Shown: positions 1-12,239, counted from the first letter of the stretch. The stretch is 64,000 nt of DNA from Mucidula mucida (GCA_015501055.1 JADNYV010000079.1:89267-153266), one strand, 5' to 3'. The notes: generated by a model not told the origin, from the letters alone. Numbers and translations are program-made.

Positions 1-2648
1 CGGCTCATGGGTTGCCGAAGATGGACGTCCCTTCTCCATCGTCAGCGATGAAGGCTACCACAGCCTCCAGAAGACAGGCCGCCCGGATTATTACATCCCA
101 CATCCGACGACTGTCTCACGCGACGTTAAACAGATCTACACCATTACTCGCGGCGGCGCAATTAATAAAACGCTACAGGTATGTTAATTCTACGCACAAA
201 AAATAAGAAATGGCACTTACCAAATGGTAGGAGTACGAGGGCGACTTGAGCTTCTCGTACGATACCTGGACGTCTCCAATCACATCCCGTACGGCGCGCT
301 TTGTGTCGACAGGCTTGCCGAGGATGGTACTATTGAAAGTTTCTTGTTAGATTTTATTGACCTGCCGAAGGTAGTTTAACGTACCTCTGTGAATAAAAGT
401 TCGAGCATTTACATTCTCCTAGAGGCACACGGGCCTCAACATGGCGTTGCAAATCGCGCGCATTATAAATGAGTTTGGTCTGGGACATAAGGTTAGTTGG
501 CTCATTCATCTAACAAGTATTTGAGACTTACTTAGTTTCCAGTTCCTGTCCTTGACGATGGACAATGCCAGCAACAACGACACGTTGACCGCCGAGCTCG
601 AAAAACTCATCCCGTCGTTCCGCGGAGACAAGCAGCGAACAAGATGTTTCGCGCATACCATCAATCTCGTTGCGCGCGCATTCCTGCGTCTGTTCGATCC
701 TCCCAAAAGAAGAAGAAGACCAAGAAAACTGGTGCCGATGAAACCGTCAACGACGACGGAGAAGATGATGACGACGGCAGGACGACTTGGACCGGGCGGC
801 ACGCGAGCTCGACAAGTTGATGAAGGAATTGGAGGAAGAGGATGGTGAGGAGAAGGACGACGACGACGGTCTCGTTGACATGGTGGCGGAGCTCTCAGAA
901 GCGGAACGTGCCAGTCTCAAAGAAGAGATCAAGCCAGTCCGCAAGGCATTGATCAAGGTACGTTCCAGGTCTTTGGTTTAATTCAGTTCGTTCGGGAATT
1001 CCCACGCTATCTCCGTGGACTTCTTGGGCGCTTACCTTACCTTCGCGTCTCTCTTTGACCTCTTGCCACGAACAATTCTGTTGCTCCAGTCGCGACTTTG
1101 TGTCGCGCTGCGGCCGCCGTTAGTACAACTCTGCGTCGTGCTATCCGGACAGTGCTCGCCACTGCACAGTGGCAGCCGACATTGTGCTCACCGGGATTCT
1201 TGTACGTGTTTCTGTCAATCCGTTATGTTAGTGACTGACAGCTGTGTGATTTGCAGCCTTTACAGTGTCCCGGCTGATGTTGACGAACCTTTTCTTGCGT
1301 TTCATGTTCATGTGTTCTCTACTGCACTTTTAACAGGTCCGAACGCTGTCCTACAAGATCATCAACTCGACAACAATTCTCTTGCCAGCGTGGAAGGAAT
1401 TCCTGAAATCTCGTGGACGCAATGTCCTTATTATTCCCCGGGATGTTCGTACGCGATGGAACTCGACGTTGACATGCTGTTGTTCGTCCTGAAGTATCGG
1501 ACAGAGGTTACTGATTTTACTGCTGTGGCTGCCAATGGACTACGCAAATTTGAACTCGACGACGATGAGTGGGAAACGCTCGACTCTATCTGCGAAATTC
1601 TGAAGGTGCGTTTATTGATAAGTTTCTCTCAGTCGCGATGATGTCTGACAACGGCCAGGTCTGCAAGCAAGGCACCCTGCTCTTCTCGAAGGAGGCTGCA
1701 TTACTCTTGCAGGTCATTCCAGCGATGGATATTATCGAGGATGTCTTTACAACAATGACGATTGAAAAGCCCGACCCAAACGACGCGAAGCGCACCATTA
1801 CCAAGACTTTGTCGCCGGCGCTCAAAGCTAGTATGGCTCTCGGACACGCAACTCTGAACAAGTATTATCGTCTGACGGACGACTCAGAGGTGTACTGCAT
1901 TGCCATGGGTACGTTTTCGTTATTTTATTGACCATTTCTGACCTACGTTGCAGTTCTTCACCCGGAGTATAAACTCAAGTACTTCAAGGATCAGCATTGG
2001 GACCAGAGCTGGATCGACAACACGTGCAAGGTTGTTCGTCAGCGTTACGATGACCGGTATGCTGGTCGTACGGACCTCCTCTCAGATGCAGACTGGCAAG
2101 CCGAAGAGGCGAAAGATAAAGCGGTAAGTCATCTTTGATGAGATGTTCTAGAGCTGATTGTGCTTCAGGAAGCACCGCGAGGAATGTTTAATCTCCATCG
2201 TCGACCAGATCCTGGTTCAGACGATGAGGACGACGAGTTGGAGCGGTACCTCAACGCGAAGCCCGTTGCCGTCAACAACCCCATCAAGTGGTGGATCAAA
2301 CACCGTCAAGAATACCCTCGTCTTGCGCGCATGGCGCTTGACTATCATATGATCCCAGGTACAAACGTCTCTCGTCATTACTTGTTCCGTTCTCACACCT
2401 CGACAGCTACATCTGTGAATGTTGAGCGGGCTTTCAGTCGTGCGCGCCGATTGATTGGTTGGGAGCGCAACCGCTTAAGTGCGCAGAGCATTCAAGCTCT
2501 GATGTGCTTGGGATCATGGAGCAAGTTGGGTTATGTCACCAACGACGTCCTAGCTGAGGTGACGAAGGACGGTGCAGTGCAGGTACCAAAGGAGGATATG
2601 GATAAGGTGGAGATTAACTTCCCAGAGGGTTATGATAGTATTCATTGA
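1..2648 (+). pseudogene. hAT-I transposase, copy A (partial, frameshifted)
   Basis: Multi-exon hAT transposase entering the window in the exon that encodes AEDGRPFSIVSDEGYHS. Later exons hold the first catalytic Asp (FSYDTWTS, about 255-290), the second (LTMDNASNND, 552 onward), an acidic/lysine-rich insertion (700-960), the WNSTFD segment (about 1455) and the C-terminal hAT dimerisation exon with SVNVERAFSRARRLIGWERN (2408-2475), ending at TGA-terminated EGYDSIH. Introns have GT-AG borders. Against copies B and C it has single-base losses in the lysine run near 707, near 779 (GGC-AGG) and at about 1469 (ACGTTGAC for ACGTTCGAC), so it is probably inactive. Copy A also carries private substitutions that separate it from B and C. 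Confidence 0.85.
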
Positions 2649-2830
2649 ATGTACTGTACATTAGACTATCCGACATATGTATACTTACCCGTCTGAGTGA
2701 GTTTGAGCTCGGACCACCAACGGGTTGCGGTATACTCATACCGTATACCGTGCACTGGCGGTACGGTATCCAACGGGACGGGTACGGTATGCCGAGGTGG
2801 TACCCGCGGTACTACCCGGGCTGTTTACTA
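1..2830 (+). mobile_element. hAT-I element, copy A (5' part outside window)
   Basis: This is the 3' two thirds of an hAT DNA transposon. The right terminal inverted repeat reads, on the minus strand, TAGTAAACAGCCCGGGTAG, matching the left end of copies B and C (TAGTAAATAGCACGG). It is followed by ATAAAGCA (2831-2838). The matching uninterrupted target is present in the right palindrome arm at 60705-60712, so ATAAAGCA is the right-hand 8-bp target duplication. The left end lies upstream of the window. The subterminal region (2720-2825) is rich in GGTACGGTATG-like repeats, typical of hAT transposase-binding zones. Confidence 0.88.
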
Positions 2831-2873
2831 ATAAAGCACCGGGAATTTTTTCAATAATGATCTTGGAGGCCAT
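2831..2873 (-). pseudogene. Gene X first exon, cut by hAT-I insertion
   Basis: The 43 nt to the right of hAT-I encode, on the minus strand, the first 14 codons of gene X (MASKIIIEKIPGAL) with ATG at 2873. The reading frame then enters the transposon. The same exon continues uninterrupted in the right arm (60670-60726), so the insertion hit codon 15. It sits head-to-head with the kinase gene starting at 3568; about 700 bp lie between them. Confidence 0.75.
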
Positions 2874-3567
2874 TAGAGGAGGGTGTTTGGTGGAGTTGAC
2901 TTCAAAAACAAAGGTGTACTAGGGACTAGGGTTGTGTACAATGAAGGATGAGATGCCTCGGTGGTTGGAAGATGAGGGCATCCAGTAGCGCATATCGTCT
3001 TTTATACGTAGGGGGGGTGAAGACCCGCGTAGAGAACAAAAGACATCATTCCCTTGTCCTAGCATTCCACCAATAAGAGCACGAAATGCAGCATGCTGTG
3101 CATGCTGCTGTAGAATGCTTCCTCCATTGAGTCGAAGGTGTCACGGTAGAGCTTCCTTGTGCAGCAAGTTGCGTCACACAAATAGTTCAGCGGCTCATCA
3201 ATGGGTGTAGCGTGCATCGACGGGCGTCAATTCAGTAGGGCATCAATCCGCGTCCATCACACTATTAATTCGAAGCATATGTATCAGATGGCGCTAGTCG
3301 ACTTACCGCGCGGCAATAGCGCAGATCTACTCAGGACACTCCTTTTGGTGGTAGGAGAAGAGCGCGCCACAGAAGTGGATCACTCGGCGCTAAATGGTTC
3401 ACTGTTTACTTGAGTTCTTGACGTTCCCCGCTGTAGCGGCAAACATTGAAGCATCTCCTGCAGGAATTGACAACATACTAGTGTCATCGTAACAGTTCTC
3501 ATGCAGGAATGATTTTTCGTGAAGCGCTGAGAAGAATGATTCGAACGACGTACGGGGATAAGTAGAT
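2874..3567. promoter_or_regulatory. Divergent intergenic region between gene X and kinase
   Basis: A 0.69-kb region between two divergently oriented starts, repeated at 11547-12239 and, inverted, at 59976-60669. A TATAAAA box for gene X lies on the minus strand at 3000-3006 (60537-60543 in the right arm), about 130 nt upstream of its ATG. An inverted repeat built on GCATGC occurs near 3090-3110. No convincing gene is inside; the small ORFs on both strands are not preserved between arms. Confidence 0.5.
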
Positions 3568-4952
3568 ATGGAAGTCGCCGGGAACATGTGGACGACGCCA
3601 GGAAAAGGGGAGTCACTGATCGGAATTGTCACAGCCCCTCGGGACCTGCCGGAGCGCCTTGCTCTTATACTGCTCGACATCCTGGATCTCTGTGTCAACG
3701 GACACCCCAGAGAGACATGCTCTACTCAGCTCGTCCAGTAAGCTCTTCTCGGTTGTCTACTCGCTCAATGAACTCATGGATAATGACAGGTGTCGACAGG
3801 TTTACGCCACTTTTCTCAAGTAAGCTCACATACATGGTTTCAGTAAGCTTTCGAAATACTCCTATAGACGTCTCCTAAAACATTGTCAGACCACCTGAAG
3901 CCCTCTATAGAGCCAACAACACTATTCACATGTCATTGGTGACAAGTGCTAGTAACCGGATGGTCGAAGCGAAGGTCCTCAGAGCATTCCACCCATTCAC
4001 CAACTCTGCTTGCATTCTAATCCAACCACTCCAATATGCTCCTGGTCTACCGGACAGGCTCATCTGTAAGCTCGCTGATCGCCGCATTGGAGAGCGAACC
4101 GTGCCCTGGAGCGTCGACGTCGAGAGACAGTTCCAAACATCTCTTCCGATGTACATCGAGCGCACTGGCGGACCTCCCGAAATCGACCAACATGGTGTGG
4201 CGCCTGAAGACCCGCGATGGTTCCACGACCTCGATCAGTGGAGGTACGTAGACACTGCCCTCCACAAGGAGCAGAAGGCGTACGAAGCTCTCACCGACGC
4301 TCAGACGTTGGGTCTCGTGCCGAAATTCTTCGGTCGTGTACGCATCGCTATGTCGTCGGGCCGCTCTATCCATCCAGCTCTAGACGCCATCGACGGTCTG
4401 TTGATGGAATACATTCCCGGTCGCCTTATGTCGTCCATTAGTCCCGGAGCCGATATATCCATAGGCGAAGCAGAGGCTATTTCGCAGAAGATTCTTGATC
4501 TGGCGAGGCGCCTCCGTCGCTACGGTGTCTCGCATAACGACCTCCATTCCAACAACGTCATCCTTCGCCATGGAACCAATGATCCGGTCATCATCGACTG
4601 GGGACGCGCAGGATTCCATGCCCTTGCTGGTAAAACATTTGCAGCACGATGGATGCATTCCTCGATGAGACAGGACTTCTACTCAGACATACGCAAAATC
4701 TTGAAGCGCTCCGATGGGAACATCTGGCATCGCTTTAACACGCCTCCTTCGGATACGGCGCAAAGGCGCCTGGTGAAAGAGTGGGGATGGGGTTTCATCA
4801 ACTCGTGGATCAGAGCTTTGCCGAAAGAGCAGTTGGAGATGTTATATTACGAGGATTCAACGGTCGACCCGGAACGTGGACTGAGATGGAGAGTCAGACC
4901 AGGTGTGAAAACAGCCAGCATTGTTGAGGATGATCCTGTGCCATCATATTAG
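3568..4952 (+). CDS. Atypical protein kinase-like protein, copy K1 (3 exons)
   Basis: Predicted kinase-fold phosphotransferase of 420 residues. My model joins 3568-3737, 3790-3819 and 3890-4952; both introns begin GTAAGC and end in AG, and splicing keeps one frame into the long exon. The catalytic loop is HNDLHSNN (about residues 282-289), the expected HxDxxxxN, and the metal-binding motif is IIDWGRAG (Asp about 303), a DWG variant of DFG. A hinge-like LLMEYIPG precedes them. The N-terminal segment LPDRLICKLADRR may hold the ATP lysine, but no clear glycine loop is visible. This suits the fungal atypical kinase/aminoglycoside-phosphotransferase-like group rather than a classical Ser/Thr kinase. 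Substrate is unknown. It is divergent from gene X and has four paralogous copies in the window. The start at 3568 is inferred because exon 1 stays open in copy K4. Confidence 0.78.
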
Positions 4953-5449
4953 CCATCGTCTATATCTACCCTTTGAATATGTATATTGTTGTTGTTGTGA
5001 TATCCTTAGTGTCTTTTGAAAACAGATGCCCCAAGAACAATGCACCATAAGTTTCATTTTGGGGGTGCAGTCATTTCGCGTGGTGAGGGTGATTTTGAAG
5101 ACGTACAGGCCGGGACCGACTGTATTGTAGCCAGGCTATACAAAGTTGATATGAATGTTCCGAGTATGCCTACAGTTACTGTTCAACGAAATAGTATAAC
5201 ACCGGAGAACCACCATCCACTCAACAGCCTGCACAACAAAGGATGCGCCTGGGGGAACTCATCATCATATTCCCCGAAATCGCCCGTCCCACAAGTCTCG
5301 TCCCCGACCTCGAGCTCCAGTCGCTCTGGTTCATCCACTGCGCATACGCCACGACCGCCACGGCACCCGCCACCTCGTCCTTGTCGCTCTCCTCATCCAT
5401 CATCAAGCGCAACTTTGCAGGCTCATCGCTCTTTACATTTCACGCCGCG
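4953..5449. other. Kinase 3' flank, no supported gene
   Basis: About 0.5 kb downstream of K1. Open frames exist on both strands, for example a minus-strand run PGLYVFKITLTTRNDC near 5100-5160 that may be more of gene Y, but no consistent exon structure could be built. The equivalent right-arm stretch is 58089-58590 and the tandem copy is 13625-14122. Confidence 0.3.
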
Positions 5450-6056
5450 TCACACGCCTACGGGCTTCTTTACACGCGCGCGGGGGACAGACAGCTGCTT
5501 GCACATCTTCTTGGCAATGTCGTCTAGCGTGATGTATTCAGGCGAAGAAGGCAAAAACGAGGTTGATTGGTCTTTGGTGGTGAGATACCGCGCGGGGAGG
5601 GAAAAGAGCTTTTTGGAGTGCATGAGGTCGAGGCGCTCTTGTACGCCTAGAGTGGCTGGGACGTGGCTTGGGTAGAAGAAAGATGCGCAGTCCGCGGTGA
5701 GAGCTAGCGTGGGGGGTGTTTAGAGGGAGGGATGGTGATGGACGAAAAACGCACTTAGGACGTCATGAGGCCTGGGCTATGAGGGTGAGCTTAAGCTTCG
5801 TGTCGGGCTAGAAGAGTGTCGGCTCGATTTCGGCGAGCGGTGGATATCTGACCAGCGCACCTGTCCATCCCATTCCCCGCCACCAGCCGCCCCTCATCAT
5901 TGACGCAATTTGCACCGGTCTCGTGCATGATCAGTTGGCGAGCGCTCTTGACTTACATAGGATAGGCGTTGAGCCGGGCATGAGCAATTGGATGCAGTCC
6001 ATGGCGTCATCCACAGATCTGTTGATATGTTCCAAACGGACGGCGGGAGCGCGAAG
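5450..6056 (-). pseudogene. Gene Y, unidentified decayed multi-exon gene (left copy)
   Basis: Three minus-strand stretches read like exons of one gene: a segment containing NHINRSVDDAMDCIQLLM followed by a GTAAGT donor (about 6050-5960), a segment LVRYPPLAEIEPTLF (about 5850-5790), and a last exon containing TLGVQERLDLMHSKKLFSLP and ending KKPVGV-stop at 5450. In this copy exon one has lost a base relative to the right arm, exon two has an in-frame TAG and a 27-nt deletion, so it is dead. I do not recognise the family. The plus-strand reading frames over the same stretch are an alternative but are less well kept between arms. Confidence 0.4.
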
Positions 6057-7298
6057 AGGCGAAGATGAGGATGTGGTTATGAAGAGAAATCAAACCGTGG
6101 GAGCATCTGGGAAGCGGATAGATGCTCCAACACTTCCAGTGTGTGCGGACACGGCGACTGCGTGAGTGTGTGCTAACCTTTTCAGTGTGTATGTGTCGCC
6201 CACCAGTGTGACTGTGGTACGAATGGTAACTACCCACTAATCAATCATCGTGGCGTCAGGCCTCTTACAGCTGTTTCCAAAATTCTTGGACCGATCAAAA
6301 AGTGTCCCAAAAAATAAATCACCAAAATAAACCAATTCCTGCAATTCCTCCAAGGACAGCGAGCAACAGGGCAACAGTCAGATATTTTTTCAGACATACT
6401 CAAGCATCCTCTCACCAAAGAGCAGCAGCATTTGTGCCGTGCTAAGGTAGCTGTTTGAGTTCTGCAGTGATTGGCTGCACTTAGAGGACCCTGATATCAA
6501 ACAACATGTTTCCTTCGGAATCCTTCCTCTGCGCGGCCTCCACCCAGTGGTCAACTGTATTGGGAATGGAAGCATGATGTTATGAACCGCCATATTTTCA
6601 CATTTTCACATCCTATCATATCTTATCCGGGCTTGTCTTATCAACCAACAGACTGTTTCATCATCTGTTTTGTCACCAATCATACTCCTTTTCATTACCA
6701 AAGCCATACTCATGTTGGACGCACACCAAACACATGGATGACATCATACATGCCAATACCTCATGGACTTCCTATTGTATACACACCACCGACACTTGTA
6801 GCACACATCGTTGTTTCAGTATTATTACTTACATGCAGTTACCACTTGTTAGAGACCTCAACAAGTTTCTGGGTCATGCGGAAACTCGAGTACTTGATCC
6901 GGCCGGGGATCTCGGCTACTCGACTTGTTTGATCCGCAGATCAATAGCAAGTTGGGTCATAAACGGATCGCGAGTAGGGCATCTGAGCGGTGAGTACTTG
7001 TTATGAGTACTCGCACTTACTCGCACCTATTGGATATACCCAACAACAAGGGTAAGACCACTGCCTGTGTTGTGTTGAAGGATTGGTTCAAGTCAGGCCT
7101 TGTGCCTATTGAGCAAGTAATTCGGATTTTTAATGAAAAAGCCGCACAGAAAGGTAAATCTGATGAGTAGTTATTACAAAGTGGTTGTTTATGTACAGTT
7201 TTATTACAATATTATGTAGCTTGATCCGCGAGTATTTGCAACTTGTTACTGATCCGGATTGTCTTTGAGTACTCAACTTGTTTAACCCGCGAGTCAGC

Positions 7299-10200
7299 TA
7301 GTAAATAGCACGGTATGGACGGTATGCGACGGTATGACGGGTCGGGTAAGTCACGGGACGGGTACGGTCTCCGGTCCGACATACCGTCGGTATACCGCCA
7401 CACCGCCACATACCGTTGCCTCAGAGGTGTCTCCTTAGTGTCACACCATGATCGAAAGGCTTAAAACTATATAGTATTATCTAAAAAATCAAATTCTACC
7501 TGACAAAACGACGAGAAGCCTAACAACCGAGTCATTTTACTACTACCATGTCCGACGACGAGTACGAAGAGCAGCAGCCCCTGCCACCTCGTAAGCGAAA
7601 TGCTAGCTCTCGTGTTCTCGAAGCAGAAGAGCACGAGGCCGCTCGTCGCAATGCATCCAATGCTGCTCGGGCCAAGAAAGCGAGAACATCGACTAATTCT
7701 ACCACCCGCGACAATGCGCCACAAGCGGGCTCTTCCCGCTCCACCGGTGCTTCCACCAGCAAGGTTGACACTGGCTGTGGTATGCAGGGAACCCTGCTTA
7801 AGCACGGGCACGAAATTAGAGGTATGTTCGAGTCATTGGTCAAATAGGAGACTTACCAGAAAATATAGGTAATCGTCGTCGTCGTTCACCCTCCCGCTCG
7901 CGCTCCGACCACGACGGCGCCTCTGTCATCGATGTCGATGCCACGGACAGCGAGAAGAGCGCCGGCGAGAATGCAGACGGTGATGTCGCTATGGGTGACG
8001 CCACCAAGAAGTCCAAGGCCAGGAAGCAGAAGAACAAGAGCAAGGGCAAGAGGAAAGCCTCGGCCAAGGCTACGACCAAAGAGGAGTCCAACATGGAGTC
8101 CGAGGTCGAGACTGGTGACCCATTCCCGAACGAGGTCACCGACGCTGATAAGGATGCACTCGGTAAGCGATGATATAATGACGAGGCAAATAAAACTTAC
8201 CTAGTAATGCAGAGCATGCGAAGAAGAAGTGGACCTCCTCGGTCTACATCTTCTTCCAGGAGCCCACCGTCGAGATCGTCAATGGCCGCAAGGCCCACGT
8301 CTTCCGTTGCGGTGCTCGCGGCTGCAAACACCAGGTCAATTGCTATCAAGACAATCGTGTCAACACCAAGGACCGTAACTCACCAAGCAATCTCCGGAGC
8401 CATGCCGTGACGTGCTGGGGAAAGGACACCGTTGTCGCAGCTGACAAGACAACGGCAGAGGGTGCTCGCGAGGCCCTCAAGAAGCACGAGAAGCATCCCA
8501 ATGGTGATATCAAGAGCTTCTTCCAACGCCAGATGCAGCGTACTGGTCGACCGACCTATTCCGACCGTCGTCATACACCTGCTCAAGCTTGGTTAGTTCT
8601 TCTTACAATCCAGAGAGACATCGTACTTACTGTTGACGCAGTGCGCAAATGGCTCGATGGGTCGCCGAAGATGGACGTCCCTTCTCCATCGTCAGCGATG
8701 AAGGCTACCACAGCCTCCAGAAGACAGGCCGCCCGGATTATTACATCCCACATCCGACGACTGTCTCACGCAACGTTAAACAGATCTACGCCATTACTCG
8801 CGGCGGCGCAATTAATAAAATGCTACAGGTATGTTAATTCTACGCACAAAAAATAAGAAATGGCACTTACCAAATGGTAGGAGTACGAGGGCGACTTGAG
8901 CTTCTCGTACGATACCTGGACGTCTCCGAATCACATCCCGTACGGCGCGCTTTGTGTCGACAGGCTTGCCGAGGATGGTACTATTGAAAGTTTCTTGTTA
9001 GATTTTATCGACCTGCCGAAGGTAGTTTAACGTACCTCTGTGAATAAAAGTTCGAGCATTTACATTCTCTTAGAGGCACACGGGCCTCAACATGGCATTG
9101 CAAATCGCGCGCATTATAAATGAGTTTGGTCTGGGACATAAGGTTAGTTGGCTCATTCATCTAACAAGTATTTGAGACTTACTTAGTTTCCAGTTCCTGT
9201 CCTTGACGATGGACAATGCCAGCAACAACGACACGTTGACCGCCGAGCTCGAAAAACTCATCCCGTCGTTCTGCGGAGACAAGCAGCAAACAAGATGTTT
9301 TGCGCATACCATCAATCTCGTCGCGCGCGCATTCCTGGGTCTGTTCGATCCTCCCAAAAAGAAGAAGAAGACCAAGAAAACTGGTGCCGATGAAACCGTT
9401 AATGACGACGGAGAAGATGATGACGACGGCGAGGACACTTGGACCGGGCGGCACGCGAGCTCGACAAGTTGATGAAGGAATTGGAGGAAGAGGATGGTGA
9501 GGAGAAGGACAAAGACGACGGTCTCGTTGACATGGTGGCGGAGCTCTCAAAAGCGGAACGTGCCAGTCTCGAAGAAGAGATCAAGCCAGTCCGCAAGGCA
9601 TTGATCAAGGTACGTTCCAGGTCTTTGGTTTAATTCAGTTCGTTCGGGAATTCCCACGCTATCTCCGTGGACTTCTTGGGCGCTTACCTTACCTTCGCGT
9701 CTCTCTTTGACCTCTTGCCACGAACAATTCTGTTGCTCCAGTCGCGACTTTGTGTCGCGCTGCGGCCGCCGTTAGTACAACTCTGCGTGTGCTATCCGGA
9801 CAGTGCTCGCCACTGCACAGTGGCAGCCGACATTGTGCTCACCGGGATTCTTGTACGTGTTTCTGTCAATCCGTTATGTTAGTGACTGACAGCTGTGTGA
9901 TTTGCAGCCTTTACAGTGTCCCGGCTGATGTTGACGAACTTTCTTGCTTTCTTTGCGTCTCCTTCAGTGTTCATGCTGTTCAGTCGTTTACTGACACAAT
10001 TTTAACAGGTCCGAACGCTGTCCTACAAGATCATCAACTCGACAACAATTCTCTTGCCAGCGTGGAAGGAATTCCTGAAATCTCGTGGACGCAATGTCCT
10101 TATTATTCCCCGGGATGTTCGTACGCGATGGAACTCGACGTTCGACATGCTGTTGTTCGTCCTGAAGTATCGGACAGAGGTTACTGATTTTACTGCTGTG

Positions 10201-11503
10201 GCTGCCAATGGACTACGCAAATTTGAACTCGACGACGATGAGTGGGAAACGCTCGACTCTATCTGCGAAATTCTGAAGGTGCGTTTATTGATAAGTTTCT
10301 CTCAGTCGCGATGATGTCTGACAACGGCCAGGTCTGCAAGCAAGGCACCCTGCTCTTCTCGAAGGAGGCTGCATTACTCTTGCAGGTCATTCCAGCGATG
10401 GATATTATCGAGGATGTCTTTACAACAATGACGATTGAAAAGCCCGACCCAAACGACGCGAAGCGCACCATTACCAAGACTTTGTCGCCGGCGCTCAAAG
10501 CTAGTATGGCTCTCGGACACGCAACTCTGAACAAGTATTATCGTCTGATGGACGACTCAGAGGTGTACTGCATTGCCATGGGTACGTTTTCGTTATTTTA
10601 TTGACCATTTCTGACCTACGTTGCAGTTCTTCACCCGGAGTATAAACTCAAGTACTTCAAGGATCAGCATTGGGACCAGAGCTGGATCGACAACACGTGC
10701 AAGGTTGTTCGTCAGCGTTACAATGACCGGTATGCTGGTCGTACGGACCTCCTCTCAGATGCAGACTGGCAAGCCGAAGAGGCGAAAGATAAAGCGGTAA
10801 GTCATCTTTGATGAGATGTTCTAGAGCTGATTGTGCTTCAGGAAGCACCGCGAGGAATGTTTAATCTCCATCGTCGACCAGATCCTGGTTCAGATGATGA
10901 GGACGACGAGTTGGAGCGGTACCTCAACGCGAAGCCCGTTGCCGTCAACAACCCCATCAAGTGGTGGATCAAACACCGTCAAGAATACCCTCGTCTTGCG
11001 CGCATGGCGCTTGACTATCATACGATCCCAGGTACAAACGTCTCTCGTCATTACTTGTTCCGTTCTCACACCTCGACAGCTACATCTGTGAATGTTGAGC
11101 GGGCTTTCAGTCGTGCGCGCCGATTGATTGGTTGGGAGCGCAACCGCTTAAGTGCGCAGAGCATTCAAGCTCTGATGTGCTTGGGATCATGGAGCAAGTT
11201 GGGTTATGTCACCAACGACGTCCTAGCTGAGGTGACGAAGGACGGTGCAGTGCAGGTACCAAAGGAGGATATGGATAAGGTGGAGATTAACTTCCCAGAG
11301 GGTTATGATAGTATTCATTGAATGTACTGTACATTAGACTATCCGACATATGTATACTTACCCGTCTGAGTGAGTTTGAGCTCGGACCACCAACGGGTTG
11401 CGGTATACTCATACCGTATACCGTGCACTGGCGGTACGGTATCCAACGGGACGGGTACGGTATGCCGAGGTGGTACCCGCGGTACTACCCGGGCTGTTTA
11501 CTA
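7299..11503 (+). mobile_element. hAT-I element, copy B (recombinant)
   Basis: Full-length hAT, 4205 bp, TIR TAGTAAATAGCACGG at the left and TAGTAAACAGCCCGG (minus strand) at the right. The flanking octamers differ: GAGTCAGC at 7291-7298 but ATAAAGCA at 11504-11511. These are the target duplications of copy C and copy A respectively, so copy B is a crossover product of two separate insertions. Confidence 0.92.
7548..11321 (+). pseudogene. hAT-I transposase, copy B (frameshifted)
   Basis: About 12 short exons. Start MSDDEYEEQQPLPPRKRN; a basic/acidic low-complexity N-terminus; a BED-like zinc finger with FRCGARGCKHQ then SNLRSHAVTC (8310-8415, C-x4-C and H-x4-C); catalytic Asp motifs FSYDTWTS (8910-8925) and LTMDNASNND (9203 onward); the hAT C-terminal exon SVNVERAFSRARRLIGWERN (11080-11145) and stop after EGYDSIH at 11321. 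The family cuts and pastes DNA as a nuclear dimer with an RNase H-like DDE core. Copy B lacks one A near 9434 (GGACACTTGG versus GGACAACTTGG in copy C), which shifts the frame before the poly-acidic region. Other exons stay open, so the loss looks recent or could be a base-call error. Confidence 0.87.
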
Positions 11504-12239
11504 ATAAAGCACCGGGAATTTTTTCAATAATGATCTTGGAGGCCATTAGAGGAGGGTGTTTGGTGGAGTTGACTTCAAAAACAAAGGTGTACTAGGGACT
11601 AGGGTTGTGTACAATGAAGGATGAGATGCCTCGGTGGTTGGAAGATGAGGGCATCCAGTAGCGCATATCGTCTTTTATACGTAGGGGGGTGAAGACCCGC
11701 GTAGAGAACAAAAGACATCATTCCCTTGTCCTAGCATTCCACCAATAAGAGCACGAAATGCAGCATGCTGTGCATGCTGCTGTAGAATGCTTCCTCCATT
11801 GAGTCGAAGGTGTCACGGTAGAGCTTCCTTGTGCAGCAAGTTGCGTCACACAAATAGTTCAGCGGCTCATCAATGGGTGTAGCGTGCATCGACGGGCGTC
11901 AATTCAGTAGGGCATCAATCCGCGTCCATCACACTATTAATTCGAAGCATATGTATCAGATGGCGCTAGTCGACTTACCGCGCGGCAATAGCGCAGATCT
12001 ACTCAGGACACTCCTTTTGGTGGTAGGAGAAGAGCGCGCCACAGAAGTGGATCACTCGGCGCTAAATGGTTCACTGTTTACTTGAGTTCTTGACGTTCCC
12101 CGCTGTAGCGGCAAACATTGAAGCATCTCCTGCAGGAATTGACAACATACTAGTGTCATCGTAACAGTTCTCATGCAGGAATGATTTTTCGTGAAGCGCT
12201 GAGAAGAATGATTCGAACGACGTACGGGGATAAGTAGAT

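Larger units (their letters stand above)
2831..7298. repeat. Tandem duplication unit, inter-hAT segment 1
   Basis: 4468 bp between hAT-I copies A and B, repeated almost perfectly at 11504-15971. Differences I could see are homopolymer length changes, for example the G run near 3007 and the C run near 5031. With the intervening hAT-I the period is about 8673 bp. It carries the gene X start, kinase K1, gene Y, the mariner left end, the LTR left part and the hAT-III left end. Confidence 0.95.

Noticed and set aside
3399..3698. 99-aa minus-strand ORF upstream of kinase (also 12071 and 59845)
   Set aside because: Overlaps kinase exon 1, whose splice sites and frame are supported. Replacement changes in the right arm fit the plus-strand gene equally well.
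5016..5675. 219-aa Ser/Pro-rich plus-strand ORF after K1
   Set aside because: Opposite to gene Y exons; frame not kept in the right arm and composition is low complexity.
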